Shown: piece after piece, positions 1 through 10,693 of the stretch
Numbering within the stretch: the first letter of the stretch is position 1
Layout of the letters: the number at the start of each line of letters is the position of its first letter
Origin: Salinisphaera japonica YTM-1
GTDB lineage: Bacteria > Pseudomonadota > Gammaproteobacteria > Nevskiales > Salinisphaeraceae
DNA length: 43,803 nucleotides
NCBI RefSeq assembly: GCF_003788585.1
Contig: NZ_AYKG01000024.1
Location: 1 to 43,803, forward strand
Direction of reading: 5' to 3'
Translations under genes and position numbers: made by a program
Notes under the pieces: generated by a model
Databases searched by the model: none
What the model saw: the letters and a program-made list of their open reading frames with translations, nothing else
What the model was told of the DNA's origin: nothing

Positions 1-884
1 AGCGCCCGGGCCTGGCCCCGGATTGCGAGATCACGCTGGAGGCCAATCCGGGCACCACGGAATACGGGCGCTTCACCGACCTGGCCGGCGCGGGCGTGAA
101 TCGGATATCGCTGGGCGTACAAAGCTTCGACGCCGACTGTTTGAAGGCACTGGGCCGTATCCACGGCCCGGCCGAGGCGCATCGGGCGATCGCCGACGTC
201 AAGGCGGCCGGCATCAACGCCTTGAACTGTGATCTGATGTTCGGCCTGCCCGGCCAGGACATGGCCCGCGGGCTGGCCGACGTCGAGACGATGATCGCCG
301 CCGATCCCGGCCATATCTCGTATTACCAGCTGACCTTCGAGCCGGGGACCCCGTTTGCCAAACGCCCGCCGGCGCGCGCCGACGACGATACGATCATCGA
401 TCTTTACGAGGCCGCCGGCCAGCGGCTGACCGCGGCCGGCTATAGCCAATATGAAGTCTCGGCCTGGGGCGGCGATCATGTCTGTCGCCACAATCTGCAC
501 TATTGGCGCTTTGGCGATTATCGGGCGATCGGCGCCGGGGCTCACGCCAAGATCACGACCCGGGACGGGCAAATCCGACGTGAGGCGCGTATGCGCTGGC
601 CAACCGGCTATATGCAGACGGCCGGCACGCCGCGCGCGATCACCGAGGCCCATACGGTGAGCACCGAGGATGCCCGCTTCGAGGCCCTGCTCAACGGGCT
701 GCGCCTGCGTGAAGGCATCACCCGGGCCGATTACGAGGCCCGCACGGGGCTGGCCTGGGCCGATCTGGGCGCACACGTGGCCCCAATGCTCGACAGATCG
801 TTACTGGCCATGGACGATCAGCGCCTGAAGACCAGCCCGCGCGGCTGGCCGCTGCTGGATGCCATTCTCTCGGAGCTTGTCTGA
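1..884 (+). CDS. hemW: HemW-type radical SAM heme chaperone (5' end outside window)
   Basis: This is the C-terminal part of a HemW/HemN-like protein; the reading frame is already open at base 3 and runs to TGA 882-884. Visible near the start are the radical-SAM core motifs [10 protein letters not shown] and [11 protein letters not shown], and further on [19 protein letters not shown], which is typical of HemW rather than the oxygen-independent coproporphyrinogen oxidase HemN. The last 70 or so residues form the HemN C-terminal domain. The CxxxCxxC cluster motif would lie upstream of the window and cannot be checked. HemW homologues bind heme and a 4Fe-4S cluster and are thought to deliver heme to respiratory enzymes in the cytoplasm or at the membrane. 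The stop overlaps the next start by one base (TGATG), so the two genes are probably translationally coupled. Confidence 0.93.
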   Translation, partial: RPGLAPDCEITLEANPGTTEYGRFTDLAGAGVNRISLGVQSFDADCLKALGRIHGPAEAHRAIADVKAAGINALNCDLMFGLPGQDMARGLADVETMIAADPGHISYYQLTFEPGTPFAKRPPARADDDTIIDLYEAAGQRLTAAGYSQYEVSAWGGDHVCRHNLHYWRFGDYRAIGAGAHAKITTRDGQIRREARMRWPTGYMQTAGTPRAITEAHTVSTEDARFEALLNGLRLREGITRADYEARTGLAWADLGAHVAPMLDRSLLAMDDQRLKTSPRGWPLLDAILSELV

Positions 885-1072
885 TGATCGAAGAACCCAC
901 GGTGGGCTGTCCTTACTGCGGCGAAGCCATTACGATCGTGGTGGATATCACCGCCGGCAGCCAGCGCTACGTCGAGGACTGTTTCGTGTGCTGCCAGCCG
1001 ATCGATCTGGCCATCGAGATCGAGCCCGGCGGTGAGATCGGTTCCATCGACGCCAAGCCGGAAAACGGCTAG
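884..1072 (+). CDS. CPXCG-motif cysteine-rich small protein
   Basis: A 62-residue protein whose ATG overlaps the hemW stop by one base. It has a CPYCG motif near residue 9 and a second cysteine group (CFVCCQP) near residue 36, the pattern of the small CPXCG Cys-rich family, which probably binds a metal such as zinc. The rest is acidic, with no signal peptide and no membrane segment. The function of the family is not known. Coupling to hemW is an observation only and does not establish a role in heme handling. Confidence 0.85.
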   Translation: MIEEPTVGCPYCGEAITIVVDITAGSQRYVEDCFVCCQPIDLAIEIEPGGEIGSIDAKPENG

Positions 1073-1102
1073 CCCGGTGTTTCAAAAGCCTGTTTTGTAG
1101 GC

Positions 1103-1131
1103 TGGCCCCCGCCCGAGTGGCCGTCTATACT
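1103..1131 (+). promoter_or_regulatory. Candidate sigma-70 promoter for the malic enzyme gene
   Basis: A good -10 box, TATACT at 1126-1131, lies 17 bp after a poor -35 (TGGCCC at 1103-1108). It would give a leader of about 60 nt before the malic enzyme ATG at 1201. The weak -35 keeps confidence low. Confidence 0.3.
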
Positions 1132-1200
1132 CGACTATCGTCACATCTTGTCGATCGATGCGTGTTTCGGGATACGCACGACGGCGACTGCCCGAGCTAT

Positions 1201-2472
1201 ATGGCTGAATATTCACGCAAGCAGGAAGCACTGGATTATCACGAGCACCCGAAACCGGGGAAGCTGGGTATTTCGGTGACCAAGCCGTTCTCGACCTACG
1301 GCGAACTCTCGCTGGCCTATACGCCGGGCGTCGCCGAGCCGGTCAAGGCGATCCGCGACAACCCCGAGGATGCCTATCGCTATACCTCCAAGGGCAATCT
1401 CGTGGCCGTCATCTCCAACGGCACGGCTGTGCTGGGCCTTGGCAACACGGGCGCACTGGCCAGCAAACCGGTCATGGAAGGCAAGGCCGTCCTGTTCAAG
1501 AAATTCGCGGATGTCGATGTCTTTGATATCGAGGTCGATGCCGATTCGGTCGAAGCGATGATCGATACGGTCAAGCGTATCGCGCCGACCTTCGGCGGCA
1601 TCAACCTCGAGGATATCGGCGCCCCGGCCTGTTTCGAGGTCGAGAACGCGCTGATCGAGGCCCTGGACATCCCGGTCTTCCACGATGACCAGCACGGCAC
1701 CGCCATTATCGTGGGCGCGGGCTTGATCAACGCCCTGGAGCTACAGGGCAAGACCCTGGCCGATGCCAAGATCGTGTGCATGGGTGCCGGTGCCGCGGCC
1801 ATCGCTTCGATGGATCTGCTCATCGAGATGGGCGCGGCGCGCGAGAACATCTATATGTGCGACAGCCGCGGCGTCATCCACGACGGCCGCGATGATCTGT
1901 CGAAATACAAGGCGAAGTTCGCGACCACCACCGATAAACGCACGGTCGATGATGCGATGGCTATCGCCGATGTCTTCATCGGCCTGTCCGGGCCGGATAC
2001 GGTTTCCAAGCAACAGATCGGGCTGATGCCGGCCAAGCCGGTGGTCTTTGCCTTGTCCAACCCGAACCCGGAAATCACGCCGGAAGACACCAGAAGCGTG
2101 CGCGATGATCTGATCATGGCCACCGGTCGTTCGGATTATCCCAACCAGATCAATAACGTGCTGGGCTTTCCGTATATCTTTCGCGGCGCGCTAGACGTAC
2201 GTGCCAAGCGCATCAACATGCCGATGTGCGTGGCCGCAGCACGTGCCATGGGCGAACTGGCTCGGCGCGAGGTGCCCCAGACCGTCCTCGAGGCCCACGA
2301 CAAGGATGCCCTGGCCTTTGGCCCGGATTACATCATCCCCAGCCCGTTCGACCCACGCCTGATCGATTTCATCCCGCCGGCGGTGGCCGCGGCAGCGATC
2401 GAGACCGGCGTGGCACGATCCGACACCCCTTCGCATTACCCGCAGCCGGCGATCGATATAAACGATCAATAG
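1201..2472 (+). CDS. NAD(P)-dependent malic enzyme, single-domain form
   Basis: Oxidatively decarboxylates malate to pyruvate, an anaplerotic or NADPH-supplying reaction in the cytosol. The protein of 423 residues begins [17 protein letters not shown], matching the usual N-terminus of MaeB-type enzymes. An upstream in-frame GTG at 1117 would add 28 residues with no family resemblance, so the ATG at 1201 was chosen, although it has no strong ribosome-binding site. Recognisable parts are [10 protein letters not shown] near residue 40, the metal and substrate region [14 protein letters not shown] and HDDQHGTA, and the nucleotide-binding [10 protein letters not shown]. The C-terminal phosphotransacetylase-like domain of E. 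coli MaeB is absent, so this is the short form; cofactor preference cannot be read from sequence. The citrate synthase gene starts 32 bp downstream, consistent with co-transcription. Confidence 0.93.
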   Translation: MAEYSRKQEALDYHEHPKPGKLGISVTKPFSTYGELSLAYTPGVAEPVKAIRDNPEDAYRYTSKGNLVAVISNGTAVLGLGNTGALASKPVMEGKAVLFKKFADVDVFDIEVDADSVEAMIDTVKRIAPTFGGINLEDIGAPACFEVENALIEALDIPVFHDDQHGTAIIVGAGLINALELQGKTLADAKIVCMGAGAAAIASMDLLIEMGAARENIYMCDSRGVIHDGRDDLSKYKAKFATTTDKRTVDDAMAIADVFIGLSGPDTVSKQQIGLMPAKPVVFALSNPNPEITPEDTRSVRDDLIMATGRSDYPNQINNVLGFPYIFRGALDVRAKRINMPMCVAAARAMGELARREVPQTVLEAHDKDALAFGPDYIIPSPFDPRLIDFIPPAVAAAAIETGVARSDTPSHYPQPAIDINDQ

Positions 2473-2504
2473 GTCCGCGGCGATATCATTCGGGAGATAG
2501 CACT

Positions 2505-3797
2505 ATGGCCAAGAATTATCAGATCAGCGATGGCGAAGGCGCCAGCACCGAGCTGGATCTCATCCAGCCGACGCTCGGTACGCCGGCAGTCGATGTGCGC
2601 GGCCTGGCCGGCAAGCAGGGCGTGTTCACCTATGACCCGGCCTTCACGGCCACCTGCAGCTGTGATTCCGATATCACCTTCATCGACGGTGAAGCCGGCA
2701 AGCTGATGTATCGCGGCTACTCGGTCGAGCAGCTGGCCGAGCACTCCAGCTATCTGGAAGTCTGTTATCTGCTATTGAACGGCGAGCTGCCCTCGGCCGA
2801 CGAGATGGAAGCTTTTCGTGATGCCATCACGCATCACACGATGATCAACCAATCGTTGGTCAAGTTCTACGATGGCTTCCATTACGATGCCCATCCCATG
2901 GCCATCATGACCGGCATCACCGGCTCGTTGTCGGCGTTCTATCACGACACGACCGATGTGCGTGATCCCGAGCATCGCAAGATCTTTGCCCATCGCATGA
3001 TCGCCAAGATGCCGACGATCGCCGCGGCCGCTTTCAAGCATTCGGTCGGCCAGCCGAAGATCGGGCCGAAGAACGACCTGGACTACACCTCGAACCTGCT
3101 GCGCATGATGTTCGCGGTACCGGCTGAAGAGTACGAGGTTGATCCGGTCGCCGCCAAGGCGCTGGATGTCCTGTTCATGCTGCACGCCGATCACGAGCAG
3201 AACGCCTCGACCTCCACCGTGCGCATGGCCGGCTCGACCGGGGCCAACCCCTATGCCGCCCTATCCACGGGTATTGCCGCCCTCTGGGGCCCGGCCCACG
3301 GCGGCGCCAACGAGGCCGTGCTCAACATGCTGGCCGAGATCGGCGATGCCTCGCAGGTGCCCAAGTATCTGGAAAAGGCCAAGGACAAGAACGACCCGTT
3401 CAAGCTGATGGGCTTTGGTCATCGCGTTTACAAGAACTTCGACCCGCGGGCCAAGGTGATCCGGGGTTACTGTCATCAGGTGCTCGAGCACTACAACATG
3501 CAGAACAATAAGTTGTTCGAGCTGGCCCTGGAACTCGAGCGCGTGGCCCTGGAAGACGAGTATTTCGTCGAGCGCAAGCTCTACCCGAACGTCGACTTCT
3601 ATTCCGGCATCATCTATCAGGCCCTGGGTATTCCGGTGAACATGTTCACCCCGATGTTCGCTATCGCCCGTACCGTCGGCTGGGCCGCGCACTGGTGCGA
3701 AATGATGGCCGATCCGAAAATGCGTATCGCGCGTCCGCGACAGGTGTATACCGGCTACGATCTGCGTGACTATGTCGATATCGACAAACGCGGATAG
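2505..3797 (+). CDS. gltA: Citrate synthase, type II (hexameric class)
   Basis: Condenses oxaloacetate and acetyl-CoA to citrate at the entry of the TCA cycle. The 430-residue protein starts at ATG 2505 behind a good Shine-Dalgarno sequence (GGGAG at 2492-2496); upstream in-frame codons lie within the malic enzyme gene and were ignored. Length and N-terminal beta-rich region ([14 protein letters not shown]) fit the gram-negative, NADH-regulated type. Catalytic parts are visible: the His in [11 protein letters not shown], the His in [14 protein letters not shown] and the Asp in YPNVDFYSG. The gene follows malic enzyme by 32 bp, and its 3' end overlaps the start of pqiA, so metabolic and envelope genes are packed into one transcription unit. 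Confidence 0.97.
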   Translation: MAKNYQISDGEGASTELDLIQPTLGTPAVDVRGLAGKQGVFTYDPAFTATCSCDSDITFIDGEAGKLMYRGYSVEQLAEHSSYLEVCYLLLNGELPSADEMEAFRDAITHHTMINQSLVKFYDGFHYDAHPMAIMTGITGSLSAFYHDTTDVRDPEHRKIFAHRMIAKMPTIAAAAFKHSVGQPKIGPKNDLDYTSNLLRMMFAVPAEEYEVDPVAAKALDVLFMLHADHEQNASTSTVRMAGSTGANPYAALSTGIAALWGPAHGGANEAVLNMLAEIGDASQVPKYLEKAKDKNDPFKLMGFGHRVYKNFDPRAKVIRGYCHQVLEHYNMQNNKLFELALELERVALEDEYFVERKLYPNVDFYSGIIYQALGIPVNMFTPMFAIARTVGWAAHWCEMMADPKMRIARPRQVYTGYDLRDYVDIDKRG

Positions 3798-5079
3798 CCA
3801 CGCCGAGCGACTGGTCGTCTGCCGGGCCTGTGATTGGGTGGTCACGCTCCCAGTCCGGGCGCCCGGCCAGGCGGCGCGTTGCCCGCGTTGTCGGCATCAT
3901 CTGACCGAAGCGGCCCAGCGTGATGCCCAGCGCCCCCTGGCGTGGGGGATCGCCACGCTGGTTACGCTCGGCCTGGTGTTCTGTTTTTCTTTTCTGAGTT
4001 TTTCAGCCTATGGCGTGGGCCACGTCATGGCGTTCGGCGATACGCTGCACGCGTTGATCGCCGATGACTACGCCGAGCTGGCGGTCATTCTGCTGGCCTT
4101 CACGGCCCTGTTTCCCGGCCTATACCTGGCCGCACTGATCTATCTGTGCAGCGCCGTCCAGCTGGGGCGCACCCTGCCCGGTCAGGTGGTCATCGCCCGT
4201 GCGCTGCGCCCGATCGAGCCGTGGATGATGTCGGACGTCTTCATCGTTGGCGTGCTTGTGGCTCTTATCAAGATCATCTCGTTGGCCAGTATTCATATCC
4301 ATACCGGCTTCGTGGCGTTCTGTCTGTTCTCGGTCCTGATGCTGCGCACGGTCACACTGATCGACTGGACCAGCCTGTGGGACGTGCTGGCCCCGCGGGG
4401 ATCATTGCCGACAAAGATACGGCCCGGCGCCACCGGCCGTGCCCAGGGCCTGGTGGCCTGCCACGGCTGTGATACGCCGTTCATGGCCGACCGAGGACCA
4501 TGCTGTCCGCGCTGTGGCAAACGCCACGTGCTACATCGCGTCAATCGTATCCAGCTCACCTGGGCCCTGCTGATCACCGCCACGCTGGCTTATATTCCGG
4601 CCAACGTGTATCCGGTGCTCTCGACCATCCAGCTGGGCAACGCCGAGCCACAGACGATCGCCGGGGGCGTGATGCACCTGTTGCACGCCGGTGATTGGCC
4701 GATCGCGCTGGTCATCTTCGTGGCCAGTATCGTGGTGCCGATTTCCAAGATCGTGGCACTTGCCTGGCTGTGTCTGGCCGCCCGTCGGCCACGGGCCCGT
4801 GCCAGCCTGTCACGCACGCGGCTGTTTCATATCACCGAAAAGATCGGCCGCTGGTCGATGATCGATGTGTTCGTGGTCGCCACGCTGACCACGCTGGTGC
4901 AGGCCGGCAGCCTCATGTCGATCGCGCCGGGCCCGGGCGCTGTGGCCTTCGCGCTGGTCGTCATCTTGACGATGATCGCGGCCCATACGTTTGATACCCG
5001 GCTACTCTGGAGCGCCCACACCCACACCTTCGGCGTGAGCACTGATCCATCACCGAGCGAGATCTCGCATTCTGCATGA
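3772..5079 (+). CDS. pqiA: PqiA/LetA-family inner membrane protein
   Basis: Multi-pass inner membrane partner of the PqiB lipid-transport tunnel. The 435-residue protein contains two PqiA repeats, each starting with a zinc-ribbon-like pair of cysteine motifs (CRACD then CPRCRHH near residues 18-45; CHGCD then CCPRCGKRH near residues 230-255) followed by four hydrophobic segments. The start is uncertain: ATG 3772 or GTG 3766, both inside the end of gltA (overlap 26-32 bp) and neither with a clear ribosome-binding site; translation probably depends on ribosomes leaving gltA. The stop overlaps the pqiB start by four bases (ATGA). Confidence 0.92.
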   Translation: MSISTNADSHAERLVVCRACDWVVTLPVRAPGQAARCPRCRHHLTEAAQRDAQRPLAWGIATLVTLGLVFCFSFLSFSAYGVGHVMAFGDTLHALIADDYAELAVILLAFTALFPGLYLAALIYLCSAVQLGRTLPGQVVIARALRPIEPWMMSDVFIVGVLVALIKIISLASIHIHTGFVAFCLFSVLMLRTVTLIDWTSLWDVLAPRGSLPTKIRPGATGRAQGLVACHGCDTPFMADRGPCCPRCGKRHVLHRVNRIQLTWALLITATLAYIPANVYPVLSTIQLGNAEPQTIAGGVMHLLHAGDWPIALVIFVASIVVPISKIVALAWLCLAARRPRARASLSRTRLFHITEKIGRWSMIDVFVVATLTTLVQAGSLMSIAPGPGAVAFALVVILTMIAAHTFDTRLLWSAHTHTFGVSTDPSPSEISHSA

Positions 5080-6737
5080 GCGATAACGACCGACCCACAA
5101 ACAACGAGACGGCTGACATGGAACAGCATTCGGGCTGGTCTATCTCGCCGGTCTGGCTGATTCCGCTGGCCGCGGTGCTGATTGGCGCCTGGTTGCTTTA
5201 CGACAGCTTCAGCGATCAGGGCCCGGAGGTTATCCTCTCGATCCCCACCGCCGAGGGCCTCGAGGCCGGTTCGACGAAGCTCAAGGTGCGTAGCGTGGAT
5301 GTCGGCAAGATCGAGAAGATCACGCTGGCCGACGATTACAACGGCGCCAAGCTGACGGTACAGATGAACCCGGATACGGCCAAGCTACTGGGCCCGGACG
5401 CCAAGTTCTGGGTGGTCAAACCGCGGGTTGGCCCACAGGGCATCTCCGGGTTGAACACCATTCTCTCCGGGGCCTATCTGCAGCTGCGCCCGGCCAAGCA
5501 ACGCTCGGACAAGCGTCATTTTCAGGTTCAGGACAATCCGCCGCCGAGCTCGACCAGTCAGCCCGGGGTGAGCATCAAACTCGTCAACGACGGCGACAAC
5601 ACGCTCTCGGTGGGTGATCCCATTGTCTATCAGGGCCAGAACGTCGGCCAGATCGAGGCCGGCGAGTTCTCGGTCGAGAATCGGCAGACGGTTTATACCG
5701 TGTTCATTCGTAAACCGTTTTCTGATCTCGTGACCGACGCCACCCAGTTCTGGCTGCGCTCAGGGGTGGATCTGCATCTGGGCTCGGACGGGGTCAACGT
5801 TCAGCTCGGCTCGCTGCAGAGCGTGCTGGCCGGCGGCGTGACGTTCGGCCTGCCTGACGGCGTGGCCGCTGGCGATACCGTCGCCAAAGGGGACCGGTTC
5901 AAGCTCTATACCACACAGGATGCCGCCATTCAGGATCGTTTTGATCGTCGGCTCGAATACGTGGTGCTGCTCAACGATTCGGTACGCGGGCTGTCGGCCG
6001 GCGCATCGGTCGAGTATCGCGGCCTGCGGGTCGGCACCGTCGAGGAAGTACCGTTCTATATGGACGGCTTCGAACTTTCCAGCTTTTCCGGCTTTCGTAT
6101 CCCGGTGCTGATCGCCATCGAGCCCCAGCGCCAGAGCCTGGCCTGGGCCAACTGGAGCGACGAGGAATGGCGGAAACATCAGCTGCAGTTCTTCGAGAAC
6201 GGGCTCCGAGCGACGATCAAGTCATCCAATCTGTTGACCGGTGCGATGTTCATCGATCTGTCGTTTGATGATCGAAACGACGATTACGAGAAAACCGAAG
6301 TCGGCGGCTATACCGTCTTTCCGAGCGTGCCCAGCCAGATCACGAGTATTCAGGAGCAGATTTCTGACGTGATGGACAAGCTCAACAAGATCGACGTTGG
6401 CCCCATGGTTCGTCAGTTCAAGAGCAGCGTCTCTGAAGCCGAGGCCACGATCTCCTCGCTGCACGACACGACCGAGGAGGTCAACGCGCTGTTGCGCCAG
6501 CCGGCAACCCAGAACATACCGATGGAGATCGGCGATACGCTGGAGGAAATGCAGCGCACGCTTGGCAACTTCCAGGAAGGCGCCCCGGCCTATCGCCAGT
6601 TCAACGACACGCTGGACCGGCTCAATCGTATGCTCGACGATGCCGCGCCACTTACGCGTACCCTGCGCGATCATCCCAACGCACTGCTCTTCGGCCGGCC
6701 CGAAGGCGATGACCCGGTTCCGAGAGCCAAGCCATGA
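5076..6737 (+). CDS. pqiB: PqiB, triple-MCE-domain lipid transport protein
   Basis: A 553-residue periplasmic protein anchored by one N-terminal membrane helix (about residues 25-43). Three MCE domains follow (roughly 50-140, 165-260 and 295-398), recognisable by repeated patterns such as GLEAGSTKLKVRSVDVGKI, LSVGDPIVYQGQNVGQI and LSAGASVEYRGLRVGTV. The C-terminal 150 residues are mostly helical and likely form the long coiled-coil needle seen in E. coli PqiB. Three MCE domains point to PqiB rather than seven-domain YebT/LetB or one-domain MlaD. The E. coli Pqi complex spans the periplasm and is linked to phospholipid trafficking between membranes. The gene overlaps pqiA and pqiC by four bases each, a tightly coupled operon. 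Confidence 0.96.
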   Translation: MSDNDRPTNNETADMEQHSGWSISPVWLIPLAAVLIGAWLLYDSFSDQGPEVILSIPTAEGLEAGSTKLKVRSVDVGKIEKITLADDYNGAKLTVQMNPDTAKLLGPDAKFWVVKPRVGPQGISGLNTILSGAYLQLRPAKQRSDKRHFQVQDNPPPSSTSQPGVSIKLVNDGDNTLSVGDPIVYQGQNVGQIEAGEFSVENRQTVYTVFIRKPFSDLVTDATQFWLRSGVDLHLGSDGVNVQLGSLQSVLAGGVTFGLPDGVAAGDTVAKGDRFKLYTTQDAAIQDRFDRRLEYVVLLNDSVRGLSAGASVEYRGLRVGTVEEVPFYMDGFELSSFSGFRIPVLIAIEPQRQSLAWANWSDEEWRKHQLQFFENGLRATIKSSNLLTGAMFIDLSFDDRNDDYEKTEVGGYTVFPSVPSQITSIQEQISDVMDKLNKIDVGPMVRQFKSSVSEAEATISSLHDTTEEVNALLRQPATQNIPMEIGDTLEEMQRTLGNFQEGAPAYRQFNDTLDRLNRMLDDAAPLTRTLRDHPNALLFGRPEGDDPVPRAKP

Positions 6738-7333
6738 TGAACATGCCACGACTCGTCGCTGTCCTGATGCTTTTCACCACCGGCCTTGTGGCCGGCTGTG
6801 CCTCGGCGCCGGGCGACTCGGCGCTGTTCGTGCTCGACGACGGGCCGGAACCGGCAAGCGGCGCGCCGATTCCCGGCGCACCCACGCTGAGCGTCGACCC
6901 GGTCGTCATCGCGGATTATCTCAACCAGGGCGGCATCGTTTTCCAAACCGCGCCCTACAAGGTCGTGATCGCCAACAACAATCGCTGGGCCGCGCCACTG
7001 GCCGGCCAGCTGACCGACACGCTCTACAACGTGCTCAGCCGTCGGCTGCGCCAGATCAACGTACAACGGGGCCGCGCGCGCGGCGATACCGCGTTTGCGC
7101 TGGTCACCCGGGTCGAGAAATTCTATGGCAGTCATGACGGCCAGGCCCACGTCGCCGGCGTCTGGCAACTGGTCGACGACCAGGGCACGCCCCTGCGCCG
7201 CGAGAATTTCGACCAGGCAATCGCCCTTGATCAGGACGGCTACGGCGAGCTGGTGGCCAAACTGTCCGAAGGCTGGCAGAGCATTGCCGCCGACATGAGC
7301 CCGCCGATCGCGGCGAGCCTGTCTCAGCGCTAG
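6734..7333 (+). CDS. pqiC: PqiC-type outer membrane lipoprotein
   Basis: A 199-residue lipoprotein that completes the pqiABC set. The N-terminus is a lipoprotein signal peptide with lipobox VAGC (Cys at residue 22). The body matches the ABC-type transport auxiliary lipoprotein family: LSVDPVVIADYLNQGGIVF, then a mixed alpha/beta domain ending near residue 190. In E. coli PqiC caps the PqiB needle at the outer membrane. The start ATG overlaps the pqiB stop by four bases. The stop codon TAG (7331-7333) lies inside the left terminal inverted repeat of repeat copy 1, so the element inserted at, or has supplied, the very end of the gene. Confidence 0.93.
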   Translation: MMNMPRLVAVLMLFTTGLVAGCASAPGDSALFVLDDGPEPASGAPIPGAPTLSVDPVVIADYLNQGGIVFQTAPYKVVIANNNRWAAPLAGQLTDTLYNVLSRRLRQINVQRGRARGDTAFALVTRVEKFYGSHDGQAHVAGVWQLVDDQGTPLRRENFDQAIALDQDGYGELVAKLSEGWQSIAADMSPPIAASLSQR

Positions 7334-7603
7334 GGCCTGTTGCCGTTTCATGCGGGCCCGCGCCAAGCGCTGTTTTGCGGCAAGACGAGGCGTAGCTCAC
7401 GCCGCGCAGTCATTCTGCGCTAGTGGGCAAGAACGCTGTATTGCCGCAAAACAGCGCTTGTCCCAAAGGGTTGGGCCGCAAATCGCGCCCTGCGGCGTTG
7501 CGAGCCTTGATCGTGGCACGCCACGATGCGGCGACTCGCGCCTGGCAGGACACGATTTGCGGTCTCCAACGCGGCGCTCGCATGAAACGGCTACAGGCCC
7601 TAG
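7330..7603 (+). repeat. MITE-like structured intergenic repeat, copy 1 (complete)
   Basis: A 274-bp element bounded by 25-bp terminal inverted repeats (7330-7354 and 7579-7603, one mismatch) that begin and end with CTAG. Inside is a perfect 20-bp inverted repeat (7364-7383 with 7441-7460) enclosing two small hairpins: GGCGT/ACGCC at 7389-7403 and GCGCAG/CTGCGC at 7404-7420. A second stem follows (CCGCAAATCG at 7476-7485 with CGATTTGCGG at 7553-7562) enclosing ATCGTGG/CCACGAT. The same sequence recurs at 16570 and 43683 in the same orientation. The ends look like a short non-autonomous transposon with a TA or CTAG target. No transposase is encoded, and open frames inside are not conserved between copies. 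Confidence 0.9.
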
Positions 7604-7643
7604 TCAATATCCAGATCTTTTCGTGCATCACAGAGGTGCCCCT

Positions 7644-8237
7644 ATGACGACGAATCGTGGTTTTTACCGATACGGCCTGGCGATCACCGGGCTTTCGCTG
7701 TGCTTGGCTGCACCGGCGCTCGCCCAGAGTGACGCGCCGGCCGACAGCCCGGTGACCAACGCCAGTGCCATGAGCACATCGAGGACCGACGATACGCCGG
7801 CCTCGAACGCCTCAGCATCAAAGGCCGGCATCCGGATGACCAGCCAGAGCGTGGCCGATAACAAGCTGTTGGTCCGCTCGGCCGATCTGCCGGAAAGCGG
7901 CTGGATCGTGATTCACTATCGCAACAAGAACGGCGAAATTTCGGGGGATCCGATCGGTGCGCTACGCCTGCAGGCCGGGCATTATGAAAACATCACCATC
8001 GGCCTGAACGCTCCGGTCAAAGCCGGCGATACGCTGGTGGCCATGCTGCATACCAACGGCCCGGGCGATGACGAAACCTATGGCGAGACCGCCGATCACG
8101 CGGTGATGAAGAAACCTTCCGGCAAGGCCGCCCGCGCGCGTTTCAAGATCACCCGACCCGCCGATGAACAAAAACAGGATACAACCACGAGTTCCGGTCA
8201 TATCGGCAACACGGAACAAGGCCAGTCGATGCACTGA
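7644..8237 (+). CDS. Secreted DUF7282-like protein
   Basis: A 197-residue protein with an N-terminal signal peptide ending near residue 27 (LAAPALAQ), a Ser/Thr/Ala-rich linker (about 28-62), then one domain of about 90 residues with the pattern ADLPESGWIVIHYRNKNG, HYENITIGLNAPVKAGDTL and LHTNGPGDDETYG, which resembles DUF7282, a domain best known from haloarchaeal and other salt-adapted secreted proteins. The C-terminal 35 residues are polar and probably disordered. The start ATG 7644 has a Shine-Dalgarno sequence (GAGGTG at 7633-7638); the frame stays open upstream through the repeat, but that part is not credible. Function is unknown. It is a single gene between repeat copy 1 and a bidirectional terminator shared with rho. 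Confidence 0.75.
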   Translation: MTTNRGFYRYGLAITGLSLCLAAPALAQSDAPADSPVTNASAMSTSRTDDTPASNASASKAGIRMTSQSVADNKLLVRSADLPESGWIVIHYRNKNGEISGDPIGALRLQAGHYENITIGLNAPVKAGDTLVAMLHTNGPGDDETYGETADHAVMKKPSGKAARARFKITRPADEQKQDTTTSSGHIGNTEQGQSMH

Positions 8238-8260
8238 TCGAACAGGCCGCATCGCCGGAT

Positions 8261-8292
8261 AGAAAAAAGGCCGCAAAAGCGGCCTTTTTTCT
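8261..8292. terminator. Bidirectional Rho-independent terminator
   Basis: GGCCGC-AAAA-GCGGCC stem flanked by A6 on the left and T6 on the right, so it can end transcripts from both the DUF7282 gene (+) and rho (-), which converge here. Confidence 0.93.
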
Positions 8293-8312
8293 ATGCACCA
8301 GCCGATCACTGA

Positions 8313-9896
<1,584 letters not shown>

Positions 9897-9955
9897 GGCT
9901 ACACACGCTTGCTCGGGATACCGCAGCTGTCGCGCCGCAGCAATGAAAAGGAAGG

Positions 9956-9991
9956 AAAAAAGACAGTGCCGGACGACTGCACGACACTGTC
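9956..9991 (-). terminator. Rho-independent terminator of trxA
   Basis: On the - strand GACAGTG (9985-9991) pairs with CACTGTC (9962-9968) and is followed by T6 (9956-9961). A second short hairpin (9994-10000 with 10006-10012) sits between it and the trxA stop. It would limit read-through from trxA into rho. Confidence 0.75.
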
Positions 9992-10015
9992 GGGACCCGA
10001 TCGGCTCGGGTCATA

Positions 10016-10342
10016 TCAGATGTGCTGATCAATGAACTCGGCGAGCTGGCCCTTGGAGACCGCGCCGACCTTGGTGCCGGCAACTTCGCCATCCTTGAAC
10101 AGCATCAGCGTCGGGATGCCCCGAATGCCGTAACGCGGCGGGGTCTCGGGGTTGTCGTCGACGTTGAGCTTGGCGATCGTCAGCTTGCCCTCGTACTCAT
10201 CGGCGATTTCATCGAGCATCGGGGCGATCTGTTTACACGGGCCACACCACTCGGCCCAGTAGTCCACGAGAACCGGACCGGATGCCGACAGCACCTCGGA
10301 TTCGAACGTATCGTCAGTGACCTTGACGGTGTTTTCACTCAT
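10016..10342 (-). CDS. trxA: Thioredoxin 1
   Basis: Cytosolic disulfide reductase of 108 residues, the standard length. The active site WCGPC is at residues 32-36 and the cis-proline loop GIRGIPT is present. The start ATG at 10342 has GAGG about ten bases upstream; the open frame extends 76 codons further but with no family resemblance. It lies between rho and divergent rhlB, the same order as in E. coli. Confidence 0.98.
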   Translation of the reverse strand: MSENTVKVTDDTFESEVLSASGPVLVDYWAEWCGPCKQIAPMLDEIADEYEGKLTIAKLNVDDNPETPPRYGIRGIPTLMLFKDGEVAGTKVGAVSKGQLAEFIDQHI

Positions 10343-10693
10343 GAGACATGGCCTCAACTGATCCGTGAAACGGATGAGAAAGTAGATTGATCGAAAAGCA
10401 CAGGCGCCGCGGCGCCACGCTGCTGCTCGGGCCTGACACTTGGGGCAACGAAAAACGCTTGCAAGCAGTGACCCGGGCCCGCAATACGCGTCGGCGAGGC
10501 ATCGAACTGTTATAGTGCGGATTGCGCAAAACGAGCGCTTGTCGATAAAGCTCGAATGCGAAAAAACCACGATCCGGCGTGTTCACGCCTGTGGCCTTAG
10601 CCGTCATTTGAGCGTATCCATCGCGCTTTTTCAACCCCTTTAATCACCGATCCGTGTAAATCGTTTTATGCCGCCGGTGATCCGCGAGCTGCC
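10343..10693. promoter_or_regulatory. Divergent trxA/rhlB intergenic region with candidate rhlB extended -10 promoter
   Basis: A 351-bp gap between diverging genes. On the + strand TG-T-TATAGT (10508-10516) is an extended -10 element without a good -35; it would give rhlB a leader of roughly 170 nt. A perfect 14-bp palindrome, GGCGCCGCGGCGCC (10403-10416), lies in what would be the trxA leader. A clear trxA promoter was not found by eye. Confidence 0.4.

Noticed and set aside
1088-1104. AGCCT/AGGCT hairpin after the CPXCG gene as terminator
   Set aside because: Only a 5-bp stem with a long loop and no T tract.
3766-3771. GTG start for pqiA
   Set aside because: Possible, but it adds only two residues; the ATG at 3772 was preferred. 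The difference does not affect the call.
7350-7643. Open frame through repeat copy 1 running into the DUF7282 gene
   Set aside because: The frame is translated repeat; copies 2 and 3 carry insertions that shift it, and a good ribosome-binding site and signal peptide start at 7644.
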